35,499 bases of DNA from a virus: positions 1-35,499 of the IMG/VR virus record IMGVR_UViG_3300046811_000282; one strand, 5' to 3'. Position 1 is the first letter of the stretch, and the number at the start of each line of letters is the position of its first letter. Positions 22,259-31,333 of the stretch are shown here, one piece after another. A program made the position numbers and the translations under genes. Below the pieces are notes generated by a model. The model worked only from the letters and a program-made list of their open reading frames with translations, did no database searches and was not told the DNA's origin.

Positions 22259-24724
22259 ATGGCTGACCAAAATCTCACAATCGGCATTCGAGCCGATGCG
22301 AGTCAGATGCGCGCCGACCTGGCGCTCGCCCAGGCCCAAGTCAGAGCGCTGGGGAGCGAGTTGCGCGCTGCGGCGACCGAAGCAAATCAGACCGGCGACA
22401 CGACAGCAATACGCGGCCTTGCCGAAGCCTATGAGCAGGCGCGGGTCAAGGTCTCGGGCCTCAGGGACGCCCTCAAGGAAACCGGCTCCGGCGGCGCGGG
22501 TGGTCTCGGCGAGGCGCTCGACGGCATCGTTGCCAGTCTCGACAAACTCGGCGGCGGGTTTGGCGCCATCGGCGGATTGCTCGGGGAGTTGACGCATGGC
22601 TTCAACGGCGTTGCGGCAGCAGCCGTTGCAGCCGCGGCGGGTTTTTTCGAGCTCGGTAAACGGGCCGCGGAATCGACGATCGAAGCCAGGAATCAGGCCG
22701 CCGTCTTTGGCTCATCGGTTGAGAAGTTCGAGGGCCTCAGGTACGCCGCCGGGCAGACCGGCATCTCGGGCGAGGTCGCAGCGACAGCGTTCGAGCGCTT
22801 TTCCCGCGGTCTCGGCCAAGCGCGTGAGGCGGCTGATGCGGCAGCGGAAAAACTCGCGGCGGCGAAGCCCCCTGTCGACCATTTCGCCGACAGCTATCGC
22901 AACCTGACGACCGCCGTTGAGCAGGCGCAACTCGCCCTCGACAAGTCGGGCACCTCGATACTGCAGGCAAATGTCGGTGTCCAGAACGCCGCGCAAAAGC
23001 TGAAAGACCTGCAAGACGCCTATCGCAATTCCAACAACAGTCAGGAGACCGACGCCCGGCTCAAACTGCAGATCCGTGATGCCGAACAGGCGCTGACGAT
23101 CGCACAACAGCGCGCCAAGGAAGCGGTCGACGCGCAAAAGATCGCGGTCGAAAAGCTGGCCGAGGCCGAGCGCGTGCGCGCGGAAGCGGCAAAAAAACAC
23201 AACCAAGAACTTCAAGATCAGATGACGAAGCAGAACGCCTCCGGCACAGCGGAGGGGGCACAGATTGGCCTCGGTGCCCGGACGCCGACATTCACCGGGT
23301 CGCCGGGATCGGACACCGACCAGGCGCTGCGAGAGTTCGCCGACCACATCAAGGCCATCCAGGACCCGGCCAAGCAGACCGCCGAGGTCATGCGGATGAT
23401 GGGGCGGGGAGCGCTGGCGATGGTACCGCTGCTGAAGCAGGGCGGCGAAGCGCTACGGGAGTTCCAGGAGGAGTTGAAGGCGCTCAACATCCTGCCGACC
23501 GACGAAGAAGAAAAGATGGCGCTCGGGTTTATGAAGGCGTTCGAGAAGCTGAAGACCGTAGTCGGAGGCTTGTCCGATGCCGTCGGCAACATTTTCGGGC
23601 AGATGTTTACCGGGGGTATGAAGGAATTCGCGCAGACCTTGGCGGATAATCAAAAGGAAATCCGGGAATTTGCGCAAACCGTTGTCGATGTCGTCGGCCC
23701 GGCATTGAGGGGCGCCGGGAACGCTTTCGCGCTTTTGGCCGAGAGCCTGCACCAGATATTCGGTCTGATCAGCGACGTCGCCAAATACTTTGGCAAGGAA
23801 TGGCCCGTTGCGTCGGTCGCGGCCGTAACGGCGGTGGGCGCGGTTGTGCTGGCAATCGGTAAACTTGTCTCCTCCCTCGGGCTGATAACAGGCACCCTGG
23901 GCACCCTCAAAACCGCTTTCCTCTGGGTCGACGCCGCCGCGGCACCTTGGATCCTGCTCGGCGCGGGGATTGCGGCCGTGGGGGCCGCTCTCCTATTGGC
24001 CTTCGGCCCGGTAAAGGAAATCTCCCAGTTCATCCATGAGAACTTCGGCGACACGCTTGGCAATGCCTTCGATGCGTTCTCCAAGAGCTTTGACGACGCG
24101 ATCCTCCACATCGGCGAGTGGATGCATGACAAATTCGACGCGCTGAAGCAGTACCTGCTCGACCTCTTCGAAAGCGCCGTCCAGAAGATCACCGATTTCT
24201 TCCAGCCGCTGATTGATGTGATTGCGGGCATCACAAAAGGAATCAATGACATTATCTCCAAGGGCGCTGCCGTAAAGGACGCGGTGACAGGCGGCAGCGC
24301 AGGCGCGGCGGCGGGCGGGTCCTCCGACAATTTCTCCGGCACCTTTGCCACTGGCGGCATCGTCAATGGGCCGAGCGGCAGGGACCGGGTCCCCATTTGG
24401 GCGACCGCCGGCGAAGCCGTCACCAGGGTCGCGGCCGTGCGGCACTACGGGGCCGACCTCTTCCACAGGCTCAACAACATGCAAATCCCGCGCTTCGAGA
24501 TGGGCGGGTTTGTCGATGCGATGAACCCCGCGCCGCAGCACTTTGCGATGGGCGGGATAGTGGCGGCGGGCGGTGGCGGATCGTCAAGGAGCGGCTTTAC
24601 GATCGTCCTCGACGGTCAATCCTTCGATGCGCACAGCGACAGCCGGACGGCCGACAGCCTGGAACGCACGGCACGGCGCCGGCAGATGACGTCGGGCGGT
24701 CGCAAGCCGAGTTCTTATACCTGA
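22259..24724 (+). CDS. Tape measure protein
   Basis: 821 residues, which at about 0.15 nm per residue would specify a tail near 120 nm. The N-terminus is an Ala-rich helical region of the common type (DASQMRADLALAQAQVRALGSELRAAA). A coiled coil runs through about residues 270-325. Hydrophobic segments at 515-545 and 562-583 may insert in the host membrane during DNA entry. The C-terminal FATGGIVNGPSGRDRVPIWATAGEAVTRVAAVRHYG... and FAMGGIVAAGGG repeats are typical of tape measures. The ATG has only a weak site upstream. It overlaps the next gene by 1 base (TGATG). Confidence 0.93.
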   Translation: MADQNLTIGIRADASQMRADLALAQAQVRALGSELRAAATEANQTGDTTAIRGLAEAYEQARVKVSGLRDALKETGSGGAGGLGEALDGIVASLDKLGGGFGAIGGLLGELTHGFNGVAAAAVAAAAGFFELGKRAAESTIEARNQAAVFGSSVEKFEGLRYAAGQTGISGEVAATAFERFSRGLGQAREAADAAAEKLAAAKPPVDHFADSYRNLTTAVEQAQLALDKSGTSILQANVGVQNAAQKLKDLQDAYRNSNNSQETDARLKLQIRDAEQALTIAQQRAKEAVDAQKIAVEKLAEAERVRAEAAKKHNQELQDQMTKQNASGTAEGAQIGLGARTPTFTGSPGSDTDQALREFADHIKAIQDPAKQTAEVMRMMGRGALAMVPLLKQGGEALREFQEELKALNILPTDEEEKMALGFMKAFEKLKTVVGGLSDAVGNIFGQMFTGGMKEFAQTLADNQKEIREFAQTVVDVVGPALRGAGNAFALLAESLHQIFGLISDVAKYFGKEWPVASVAAVTAVGAVVLAIGKLVSSLGLITGTLGTLKTAFLWVDAAAAPWILLGAGIAAVGAALLLAFGPVKEISQFIHENFGDTLGNAFDAFSKSFDDAILHIGEWMHDKFDALKQYLLDLFESAVQKITDFFQPLIDVIAGITKGINDIISKGAAVKDAVTGGSAGAAAGGSSDNFSGTFATGGIVNGPSGRDRVPIWATAGEAVTRVAAVRHYGADLFHRLNNMQIPRFEMGGFVDAMNPAPQHFAMGGIVAAGGGGSSRSGFTIVLDGQSFDAHSDSRTADSLERTARRRQMTSGGRKPSSYT

Positions 24725-25158
24725 TGGCCGATTTCGACACGCTGCTCGTCCTCACGGGGATGGGCATTCCTCCCTACTCCGCTCGCGGATTGAAGCAGCA
24801 GCTGATCCCGATTGCCGCCTCGGCGAACATGCGCCGCACCGTCAACGGCGCCTTGATCAACCTCAGCCCCTCCCAGTTCCAGAAATTCCGCACGGTCATC
24901 ACCGGCAACGACCAGAGCCCGCCCGCCAATGACGGTGTCTGGCCCGGCCGGCTGGTGACGATCGATTGCATCGAGGAGTTGGCCTACCTGACGGGCGGAA
25001 CACCGGAAAGGCCCGTCGTCGATGGCAGTTCGCGGGTTGTCGGACCCTGGACGTTCTACCGGCCGCGCCTCTCGATGATGATGACCACACCCCTCGACGC
25101 CACGATCGCGGAATGGGAAGCGGGCGTGGCATGGACCATGGAGTTCGAGGAGGTCTGA
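24724..25158 (+). CDS. Distal tail/minor tail protein, 144 residues
   Basis: Begins MADFDTLLVLTGMGIPPYSARGLKQQLIPIAASANMRRTVNGALINLSPSQFQKFRTVITGND and carries 'PWTFYRPRLSMMMTTPLDATIAEWEAGVAWTMEFEEV'. This is a pattern found downstream of tape measure genes, where small distal-tail proteins fit between tail tip and tube. It overlaps both neighbours by one base (TGATG). The RRTVNGALINLS segment is typical of this group. Confidence 0.75.
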   Translation: MADFDTLLVLTGMGIPPYSARGLKQQLIPIAASANMRRTVNGALINLSPSQFQKFRTVITGNDQSPPANDGVWPGRLVTIDCIEELAYLTGGTPERPVVDGSSRVVGPWTFYRPRLSMMMTTPLDATIAEWEAGVAWTMEFEEV

Positions 25159-25370
25159 TGCCCGAGCCTGATCGCGACGACCGCGGCAGGTTTATCCGCA
25201 ACCGGATGGGAGGGGTGCATTTCGTCCGGCGAGCACTGCGCGAGAGGGCAGCGGCCGCTATGCCGCCGCGGCAGAGGCGGAGCCAGGCCGGCCCCTATTT
25301 CCTCGTCGTGCTTTTGACCTTCTTCGTCATCTCGGCTGTCGCCGGCGGCTGGTGGTTCGGAGGCCGGTAG
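25158..25370 (+). CDS. Small membrane protein in the tail operon, 70 residues
   Basis: Begins MPEPDRDDRGRFIRNRMGGVHFVRRALRER, a charged, basic N-terminal half. A single hydrophobic span follows near residues 47-66 (YFLVVLLTFFVISAVAGGWW). GAGGAGG 5 bases upstream is one of the best ribosome sites in the window. It abuts the hub gene. No family recognised. It may be an inner-membrane helper in adsorption or exclusion, or act with the tail tip. Confidence 0.7.
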   Translation: MPEPDRDDRGRFIRNRMGGVHFVRRALRERAAAAMPPRQRRSQAGPYFLVVLLTFFVISAVAGGWWFGGR

Positions 25371-27542
25371 ATGCCGGGTCCGTACTATTTCGCCTGGTGT
25401 GACGAGGGAACCACATTCGGCGTCGGGGTGCAGGTCGAGGACGAGGCGATATTCGAGCTTGAGGTCGCCCAGATCGAGGGCGATTTCGCGATGCTTACGA
25501 TCGAGGTGGCCAACCCGCGCATCGGGCTTCTGGGGCCTGGCCGACATCAGTGGTGCTGGGCCAGCTGGTTCGATGGTGTCTCGGTCGTTGCCCTCTTCCA
25601 CGGGCGCCTTGTCGGGGTGCCGGAACGCCTGACGGACGAAGTCGTGCGGCTCCTCTTTATCGCGCGGCCGTCCGATTACCCGGCGCGCAAGGAAGCCCTC
25701 GCGGTGACGCTTCGGGTGCTGCCATGGTCGGACCCCGTCTTCCTGGTCCAGGGGGTTGGCGACCCCGACACCGTGATCGAGGCCAGATCGGCGCTTTACC
25801 ATATCGACCGCACGACGCTGGAAGTAACGGTCAGCGACGTCCTCGACGGAGAGGACGGCCTCATCGACGTATCCGAGGCCGAGCATTTCTACGACGCGGT
25901 CGAGGTCACCTTTGGCGCGACACCGCTGCGCCAGATCGTCGGAACCGCAACCCTCACCTTCACCCAGGCGGCCACGGGAGAAGTCGATCTGACGGCCCCG
26001 CTTGTCGCGGCGTTCCAGGCGGCCGGCTCGCCCTACCCCTGGCCCCTGGTGTCGAGCTATACAGGCGACGGTTTGTTGAGCAGTTGGCCAACGCCCAATA
26101 CGTCGCTCTCGGGCGGCTGGTCGATTGCGCCCGATTCGACTGCCACCCTCGCGACCGCGATGCAGGCCGAGTCCTTTGCGGTGCGCTATATCGACAAGTC
26201 CGACAACACCGATGTCCTTGGCTTCGATCGTCCGGCTCAAGAGATCGGCGGCACCAGCGGACTCAACCTGGGGTTCCAGGGGTCGCCCCACGATTTCTTC
26301 ATCAACTGGAAGAATTTCGACGTTGTCTTCACCTGCTCGCCGATCATCGCTGATTTCAAACTCAGCTATGCCGCGTCGAGGAAGCGCAGCGAGGTCGTCA
26401 GCTTCACCGTCTCGGCCGACGTCCAGTCGATCCTCACCGACCCGGCCGGCGCTGAAATCGAGACGCTGACGCTCAATTCGACCCTTGTCGACCAGCCGGT
26501 CGACGAGGGCGGCGCAATACCGATCGGCGATCCGAGGCGCAACGCCTATATCCCGACCGATCGCGGTCAGCTCAGCTTGCAGTTCCTCCTCCTCTTGGCG
26601 CGGGCGAAGCTGCGGATGCGGGCGCGGGCGGTCAAGATCAAGTTTGAGGGCACCTGGGCCAAGTTCGCCGAGACGCTGAGCTGCAGGAAGAACCTCCTCC
26701 TCCACGATCGCCGGCTTCCGGGCGGAGAGGCTTTGGGGAAGATCATCGGTTATCGCCTCGTCGCGAGCGGCACCGGCAACAATTTCTGCGAGGCGACGAT
26801 CGGGTGCAGCATCGGCCATGGGGTCGTCCTCCCCGCGGCGGACGCGGGGACGGATGTCTACGCCACCGGGTATGCCACGGGTTATACCGCGCGCACCGGG
26901 GCCAAGGTCGCGGTCCTCGCCGGGGAACTCCATTACGACGACCTGGCGGGGAGCTATGTCGTCGACGACGACGCGGTCGACCTCTTCAACATGACGCCGG
27001 AGACGGTGATCAACTCGCTGACCGTGGTTGACGGCCCCGCGGACCAGAGGGGCGAAATCCTGACGGCCGTCGAGCATCCCGGCCAGCAGGCGCCGGTCAG
27101 GGTCACCACTCAATGCACGGTGACCGACGGCGTCCACATCACCGAGATGACCAATGTCGCGGGGCTCGTCACCGGCATCCAATATGTCGCACTCGGACCC
27201 GGCATCGGCAGCCAGGGCAGCAGCGAACCAGTGCTGGGCTTCCTGCCGCCGGCGACCTTTTTTACCTTCGACGGAGCGCATGGCGGAACGCTCAGCCGCG
27301 CGATGCAGAACACCGTGACAGCACAATCGAACAAAGGCCGTTTCCTGACGATCACCAACAGCGACCCCGCCGTCTCGATCGGGCTCGTCCCAGACCCGAT
27401 CGGAACGCTGGGCAAGCATGCGACCGTCGTCAACCTCGACCTCGTGCCGGTGACCGGAGGCGACTTCCAGACGCTCTACACGGTCGCGGTCGACGAGCTC
27501 GTCCTGCCGAAGACGATCGATTTGGAGGCCATCGCCGCCTGA
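25371..27542 (+). CDS. Baseplate hub-like/tail tip protein
   Basis: 723 residues, predominantly beta, next after the distal tail genes. The N-terminus, YYFAWCDEGTTFGVGVQVEDEAIFELEVAQIEGDFAMLTIEVANPRIGLLGPGRHQWCWASW, has the 'ANPR' pattern of phage tail hub proteins. Middle parts carry SYTGDGLLSSWPTPN and 'SSMQ/AMQAESFAVRYIDKSDNTDV', and the C-terminus has 'HATVVNLDLVPVTGGDFQTLYTVAVDELVLPKTIDLE'. It begins on the base after the preceding stop. It is predicted to form the platform that holds the receptor-binding fibres. Exact family membership cannot be confirmed here. Confidence 0.7.
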   Translation: MPGPYYFAWCDEGTTFGVGVQVEDEAIFELEVAQIEGDFAMLTIEVANPRIGLLGPGRHQWCWASWFDGVSVVALFHGRLVGVPERLTDEVVRLLFIARPSDYPARKEALAVTLRVLPWSDPVFLVQGVGDPDTVIEARSALYHIDRTTLEVTVSDVLDGEDGLIDVSEAEHFYDAVEVTFGATPLRQIVGTATLTFTQAATGEVDLTAPLVAAFQAAGSPYPWPLVSSYTGDGLLSSWPTPNTSLSGGWSIAPDSTATLATAMQAESFAVRYIDKSDNTDVLGFDRPAQEIGGTSGLNLGFQGSPHDFFINWKNFDVVFTCSPIIADFKLSYAASRKRSEVVSFTVSADVQSILTDPAGAEIETLTLNSTLVDQPVDEGGAIPIGDPRRNAYIPTDRGQLSLQFLLLLARAKLRMRARAVKIKFEGTWAKFAETLSCRKNLLLHDRRLPGGEALGKIIGYRLVASGTGNNFCEATIGCSIGHGVVLPAADAGTDVYATGYATGYTARTGAKVAVLAGELHYDDLAGSYVVDDDAVDLFNMTPETVINSLTVVDGPADQRGEILTAVEHPGQQAPVRVTTQCTVTDGVHITEMTNVAGLVTGIQYVALGPGIGSQGSSEPVLGFLPPATFFTFDGAHGGTLSRAMQNTVTAQSNKGRFLTITNSDPAVSIGLVPDPIGTLGKHATVVNLDLVPVTGGDFQTLYTVAVDELVLPKTIDLEAIAA

Positions 27543-28111
27543 TGTCCGCGCTTGAAACAATCGTCCGCCCATTTGCGCCGCCACAGCCCTTCAACACGCA
27601 GCGCCTCGTTGCGACCTCGGTCAAGCAGCCGACGCAGACCGCGCACGTCAGCTGGGGGGTTGCCGGCACCTTGCCGAGCGCGATCGAATCCTCGCCCCTC
27701 GGACCGGCGGCGGGGATAGGATTCAACACAAAGAAATCCCCGCAGGACCTCACCGAAACCAGCCGCCAGACCGAGAAGGTCAAGGTCCAGCAGGACGGCA
27801 ATCCCGACAATTTCGTGGTGATCGAGCGGATCAAGAAGATCACCTTCGGGCAGACGCCGAACACACCCCCGGCCCCGACGTTTTTGACAAAGCCCGACGG
27901 CGGCGTCACGCAAACGGTGGCGGCTGCTCCCCCGGTGTCGCAGGGCGCGGGCGGCGGGGACATCCCGGTCGTAAAGCAGGGCGGTACGGTATGGGCCAAC
28001 CAGGCCGCCCTGCCGGGCGGCGGGACCGTCCCGGGCTACTTCCAGGTCGGCGACCGCATCTTCACGATGGTCAACCCACCTCCCGGGCCCAATGAAACCT
28101 TGGTGCCGTGA
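27542..28111 (+). CDS. Unknown tail-region protein, 189 residues
   Basis: Starts at ATG within TGATG. The N-terminal 60 residues are Pro/Thr/Ser-rich (MSALETIVRPFAPPQPFNTQRL...). The middle is charged (SRQTEKVKVQQDGNPDNFVVIERIKKITFG) and the rest is Gly/Pro-rich with 'VVKQGGTVWANQAALPGGGTVPGYFQVGDRIFTM'. It looks like a linker-rich tail-tip component connecting hub and fibre. No family recognised. Confidence 0.6.
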   Translation: MSALETIVRPFAPPQPFNTQRLVATSVKQPTQTAHVSWGVAGTLPSAIESSPLGPAAGIGFNTKKSPQDLTETSRQTEKVKVQQDGNPDNFVVIERIKKITFGQTPNTPPAPTFLTKPDGGVTQTVAAAPPVSQGAGGGDIPVVKQGGTVWANQAALPGGGTVPGYFQVGDRIFTMVNPPPGPNETLVP

Positions 28112-29127
28112 GCGACCCTGTCGACTCGGACGGATTGCCGATCGAGGGCCCACTCGCGCATCCCGTGCGGCTCGACCCCTTCCAGCGGATTGTCGCGGTT
28201 CACTTCGGCGGGAAATCGCCCATCGCTGTTGTCGAGATGGTGGGAATATCCGGCGCCGGCGAAACCGTGTCAGGCGGGTTCATCACAGCGGGCCCGATTC
28301 CGTTCAGCCCCTTCGACGGTCCAAATCTGCGGTGTGCTCTCGTTGATTTTGCTCCGGCGCCTGCCCCGCCCTTCGACGGTGCGCAAGATGGCGGGCCCGA
28401 TACCGTTGACCTGCCGTTGCCTCCGCCGAAAGCAGCGGTACCGCCGGCGCTTGTGGGGAAACCCTTTTATTCAGACGTCGCGATATGGACCTTCCCTGGC
28501 GCAGTGCTGGCGCCGCGGGTTTTGGCGCGCACCTCATCGCTTAGCGGCGGCTTCTCGGTGACTTACAATCCGCTGACGGATCTGGGCATTCCTCCCGACC
28601 CCACTCAACCGGATGGCTTTAACGCCGAGGCGATCCTGGCCGCCGGGATCGCTAAATTTCAAGCAACATATCACGTCTACCCAAATGCTCAGCCGTGGGG
28701 CCTTCCAATGCCCCCCAACAATCCCTGGCAATTCCAGGCCGGCGGGGTTCTTTCCCTATCGTCCTCACCGCAAACCGACGCAGTGAATACCTACCGCGCC
28801 GTGGTGAGGCAGACCGCACTATTGAATTTTGCGCATATCTCAAATCGCGCCGCTATCAGGTTCTTTCCACTGCCCGGCTGGCTTCCAATCGCATGCAGCG
28901 TATCGGTCAGAGCCTATTCCCGCGCGGTGCTCTTCTTCTCGCTGGGGTCAGACGGGAAATTGTCGGTCTTCACCGATGCGGAAAAGAAAAACGCGGGACC
29001 AGTGGATTGGGCGGTTTCGATGGTCAAGAACCTCAACGACACTTCTCTGCTTGAAGTCAATCGAGAGATTTTCAATGCCGTCAGTGATTACCTCTTCGCC
29101 TTCAACAAGGCCGGGCTTGTAGCCTGA
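28108..29127 (+). CDS. Tail fibre-like protein, 339 residues
   Basis: Begins at GTG overlapping the previous stop (GTGA). The first 100 residues are acidic and Pro-rich with aromatic positions (PFSPFDGPNLRCALVDFAPAP and PFYSDVAIW). The centre carries 'PTQPDGFNAEAILAAGIAKFQATYHVYPNAQPWGLPMPPNNPWQF', and the C-terminus is beta-rich (RAAIRFFPLPGWLPIACSVSVRAYSRAVLFFSLGS). It lies between tip and fibre genes. A structural role is likely. The family is not recognised. Confidence 0.6.
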   Translation: MSDPVDSDGLPIEGPLAHPVRLDPFQRIVAVHFGGKSPIAVVEMVGISGAGETVSGGFITAGPIPFSPFDGPNLRCALVDFAPAPAPPFDGAQDGGPDTVDLPLPPPKAAVPPALVGKPFYSDVAIWTFPGAVLAPRVLARTSSLSGGFSVTYNPLTDLGIPPDPTQPDGFNAEAILAAGIAKFQATYHVYPNAQPWGLPMPPNNPWQFQAGGVLSLSSSPQTDAVNTYRAVVRQTALLNFAHISNRAAIRFFPLPGWLPIACSVSVRAYSRAVLFFSLGSDGKLSVFTDAEKKNAGPVDWAVSMVKNLNDTSLLEVNREIFNAVSDYLFAFNKAGLVA

Positions 29128-29885
29128 TGGTAGCAATAACCTATCGCCGGGATCTCGGCACCGATCTCTCGGCCGACCAGGTTGACGACAACTTCCAGTC
29201 GGTCGTCGACGCGATCACCGCGTTGCAGAACGACCGGCCGAGCCCCAACGAAATCGTCTCGGTCACCAAGAACGGATTGGCGATCACGTTCAACCTGGCC
29301 AACGGCTCGACCCTGGGTCCGGTCGATCTGCCCGCGGTCACCTTTCATTTCTTCGACGCCTGGACGCCGTTCACCCTTTACGTCGAATTGGACACCTTCG
29401 TTGTCGACGGGGTTGGCATCTTCACGACGATGGTTCCGCATACGACGGGAGCGACCTTTGACCCGGCGCTTAGTGTGGGTGGGGTGGCGGCCTACCGGAA
29501 GCTCATGGGCTTTGCCCCGGACGGCGGCAGCTCGATCATCTACGACCTCGAATTCCAATACCAGGGCCGGCTTTCCGACGCGGTTCTCCCGCCGGTCAAT
29601 TTCATCGCGCCGCGCAAGATCCTCGTGCCCGCGGCGGGGAACCAGCACTCGGCCTATCTCGTCACCCCGGCATCGACCGCAACACAGGTGCTTCCGATCC
29701 TCCATGATGGGTCACAGTTCGGCACCGTCACCTTCGCGATCGGCGCCAACGAGGGGGCCGTGGTCATCAACGCCGACGAGACGATCCTCTTTCGCGAGCG
29801 GCTGACGATCGGGGTGCCGGGCGCAAGCGATGCGACAGCGGCGGGTATGACGGTCGCACTGGCGGCGCAGCGGCTCATTGCATGA
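29127..29885 (+). CDS. Tail fibre/adhesin protein, 252 residues
   Basis: The N-terminal segment MVAITYRRDLGTDLSADQVDDNFQSVVDAITALQ matches a common phage fibre attachment module ('YRRDLGxxLtxxEVDxNFxxL'). The body is beta-rich (FHFFDAWTPFTLYVELDTFVVDGVGIFTTMVPHTTGATFDP). The end, RKILVPAAGNQHSAYLVTPASTATQVLPILHDGSQFGTVTFAIGANEGAV..ETILFRERLTIGVPGASDATAAGM, has the strand-turn repeats of a fibre tip. Start and end overlap neighbours (TGATG and ATGA). Confidence 0.75.
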   Translation: MVAITYRRDLGTDLSADQVDDNFQSVVDAITALQNDRPSPNEIVSVTKNGLAITFNLANGSTLGPVDLPAVTFHFFDAWTPFTLYVELDTFVVDGVGIFTTMVPHTTGATFDPALSVGGVAAYRKLMGFAPDGGSSIIYDLEFQYQGRLSDAVLPPVNFIAPRKILVPAAGNQHSAYLVTPASTATQVLPILHDGSQFGTVTFAIGANEGAVVINADETILFRERLTIGVPGASDATAAGMTVALAAQRLIA

Positions 29886-30352
29886 CCGTCATTGTCTTCA
29901 TCGTCCCGGAGCCGCCGCCGGTTGTCGTCCTCAACGAGTTCCACCCGCGCACGATCGCCTGGCAATACCGGATCCCCGGGAAGCAGCTCACCCAGGATGC
30001 CGTTCTCCAGGCGACCCTCGTAATCCGACCGTCGTTCTTTGGGGCGGCGCGGCTTGTGGCGAGCGCCTTCGCGGACGTGAGCCTCCTGCAGACGCGAGTG
30101 GTGCGGACGTCGAGTTTTGGGTCGCCCACCCTTGCCGAGGCGCTCCCGGACGAGGTCCTGCGCGCGACGACCGTAGCGAGGACATCGAGCTTTGGCGCCC
30201 CCACCCTCGCCGAGCAGGTCCTTGTCCTGCTGCGCGCGACGGCCGTCAGCGGGACGCGCAGCTTCGGCTCTCCAGTGCTCAGCGAGATCATCCCGGCCGG
30301 TGACGATTTCGAGGCCATCGCATCGGGCGCGATTGCCGAAGCGCCGCTCTAG
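29882..30352 (+). CDS. Repeat-containing tail protein, 156 residues
   Basis: After an N-terminal hydrophobic-Pro stretch (MTVIVFIVPEPPPVVVLNEFHPRTIAW) there are four imperfect repeats of about 25 residues. Each has the form L-x-A-T-x-V-x-R-T-S-S-F-G-x-P-T-L-A-E, with starts near residues 42, 68, 92 and 116. Two repeats are highly similar at the DNA level (about 30103 and 30175). A fibrous role is likely. Overlaps its neighbour at ATGA. Confidence 0.7.
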   Translation: MTVIVFIVPEPPPVVVLNEFHPRTIAWQYRIPGKQLTQDAVLQATLVIRPSFFGAARLVASAFADVSLLQTRVVRTSSFGSPTLAEALPDEVLRATTVARTSSFGAPTLAEQVLVLLRATAVSGTRSFGSPVLSEIIPAGDDFEAIASGAIAEAPL

Positions 30353-30361
30353 CGAGGAAGC

Positions 30362-31318
30362 ATGGCCTTTGTCTTAGCCGAGCGCGTCCGCGAGACCACC
30401 GTCACCACCGGCACGGGCACGCTCAACCTCGCGGGCGCCACACCGGCGATGCGCACCTTTGTCGCCGGTATCGGGAACGGCAACACGACCCGGTATTGCC
30501 TCGTCTCCGGGGACGGATCGAGCTGGGAAATCGGCACCGGGACGGTCACCGCCGGCACGCCCGACACGCTCGCGCGCAGCCCCTCGATCTCGACCAACGG
30601 CAACGCGGCGATCGCCCTGACGGGTACCAGCCGCGTCTTCTGCGTGGTGCCGGCGAGCGCGAGCTTATTGCTCGACGAGGCGTTCGGCTCGACCGAGGGC
30701 CAGATCCTGCAGCGCGGCGCTTCCGGATGGCAGGTTCTGGCACCCGGCACCGCGGGGCAGGCACTGATATCCGGGGGCGCAAGCGCGCTCAACAGCTGGG
30801 GCGCCGCGGGCGCCATGTCGCTGATCTCGACGCAGACCGCGACGTCCAGTGCAACGCTGGACTGGGCGGGGCTCTCGGGGTTCACGACCTATCGCCTTGT
30901 CGGAAGGTATCTTCTTCCGGCGGCGGACCCTCCGAATCTCTGGATACGGTTCGGCACGGGCGGCGGCCCAACCTATGCGACCTCCGGGTATAACTGGGCG
31001 GAGTTCGTCACCGGTAGTTCCGGCAGCTCGGGGCGCAACAGCAACGGCACCGGAGAGACTACAGCCGGGCGGGTCGTCTTCAACGTCCACAATGCCGCGC
31101 CCGGCGTGGGCGCACTCGACATGCTGATCACCACGGACGGCACCTATGCCTCCTATAGCGGGACAGCTGGAGGTTACCTGCTGACGACCGGACAGCCGGA
31201 CTCTGCGTATTTCGCCGGTTTTGTGTCGCTCGGTGCCGCCCTGACGGGAGTGCGCCTCATGTTCAACACCGGCAACATCACCTCGGGCAACGCATCGCTT
31301 TACAGCGTCGGCTCTTAA
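30362..31318 (+). CDS. Tail fibre protein with common N-terminal domain, 318 residues
   Basis: GAGGAAG before the ATG. The N-terminal 105 residues, ADRV-like FVLAERVRETTVTTGTGTLNLAGATPAMRTFVAGIGNGNTTRYCLVSGDGSSWEIGTGTVTAGTPDTLARS, match a domain that recurs at the start of phage fibre proteins. A linker with LLDEAFGSTEGQILQRGASGWQVLAPGTAGQALISGG follows. The C-terminal half, SLISTQTATSSATLDWAGLSGFTTYRLVGRYLLPA and 'GGGPTYATSGYNWAEFV', is a second known fibre domain ending 'FAGFVSLGAALTGVRLMFNTGNITSGNASLYSVG'. It is likely the main host-receptor fibre or part of it. Confidence 0.82.
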   Translation: MAFVLAERVRETTVTTGTGTLNLAGATPAMRTFVAGIGNGNTTRYCLVSGDGSSWEIGTGTVTAGTPDTLARSPSISTNGNAAIALTGTSRVFCVVPASASLLLDEAFGSTEGQILQRGASGWQVLAPGTAGQALISGGASALNSWGAAGAMSLISTQTATSSATLDWAGLSGFTTYRLVGRYLLPAADPPNLWIRFGTGGGPTYATSGYNWAEFVTGSSGSSGRNSNGTGETTAGRVVFNVHNAAPGVGALDMLITTDGTYASYSGTAGGYLLTTGQPDSAYFAGFVSLGAALTGVRLMFNTGNITSGNASLYSVGS

Positions 31319-31333
31319 TCGAGGGAGGCTCCA

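Noticed and set aside
22217-22597. Upstream extension of the minus-strand gene to 22597
   Set aside because: It lies over the start of the tape measure gene, and its translation has no family character. The start at 22216 just before the hydrophobic anchor is better.
25056-27584. Very long open frame on the minus strand (842 codons)
   Set aside because: It is the mirror of the hub gene in GC-rich DNA. Codons of the + strand gene are coherent with neighbours and overlaps, while the minus frame has an Arg/Asp-rich composition and no coupling.
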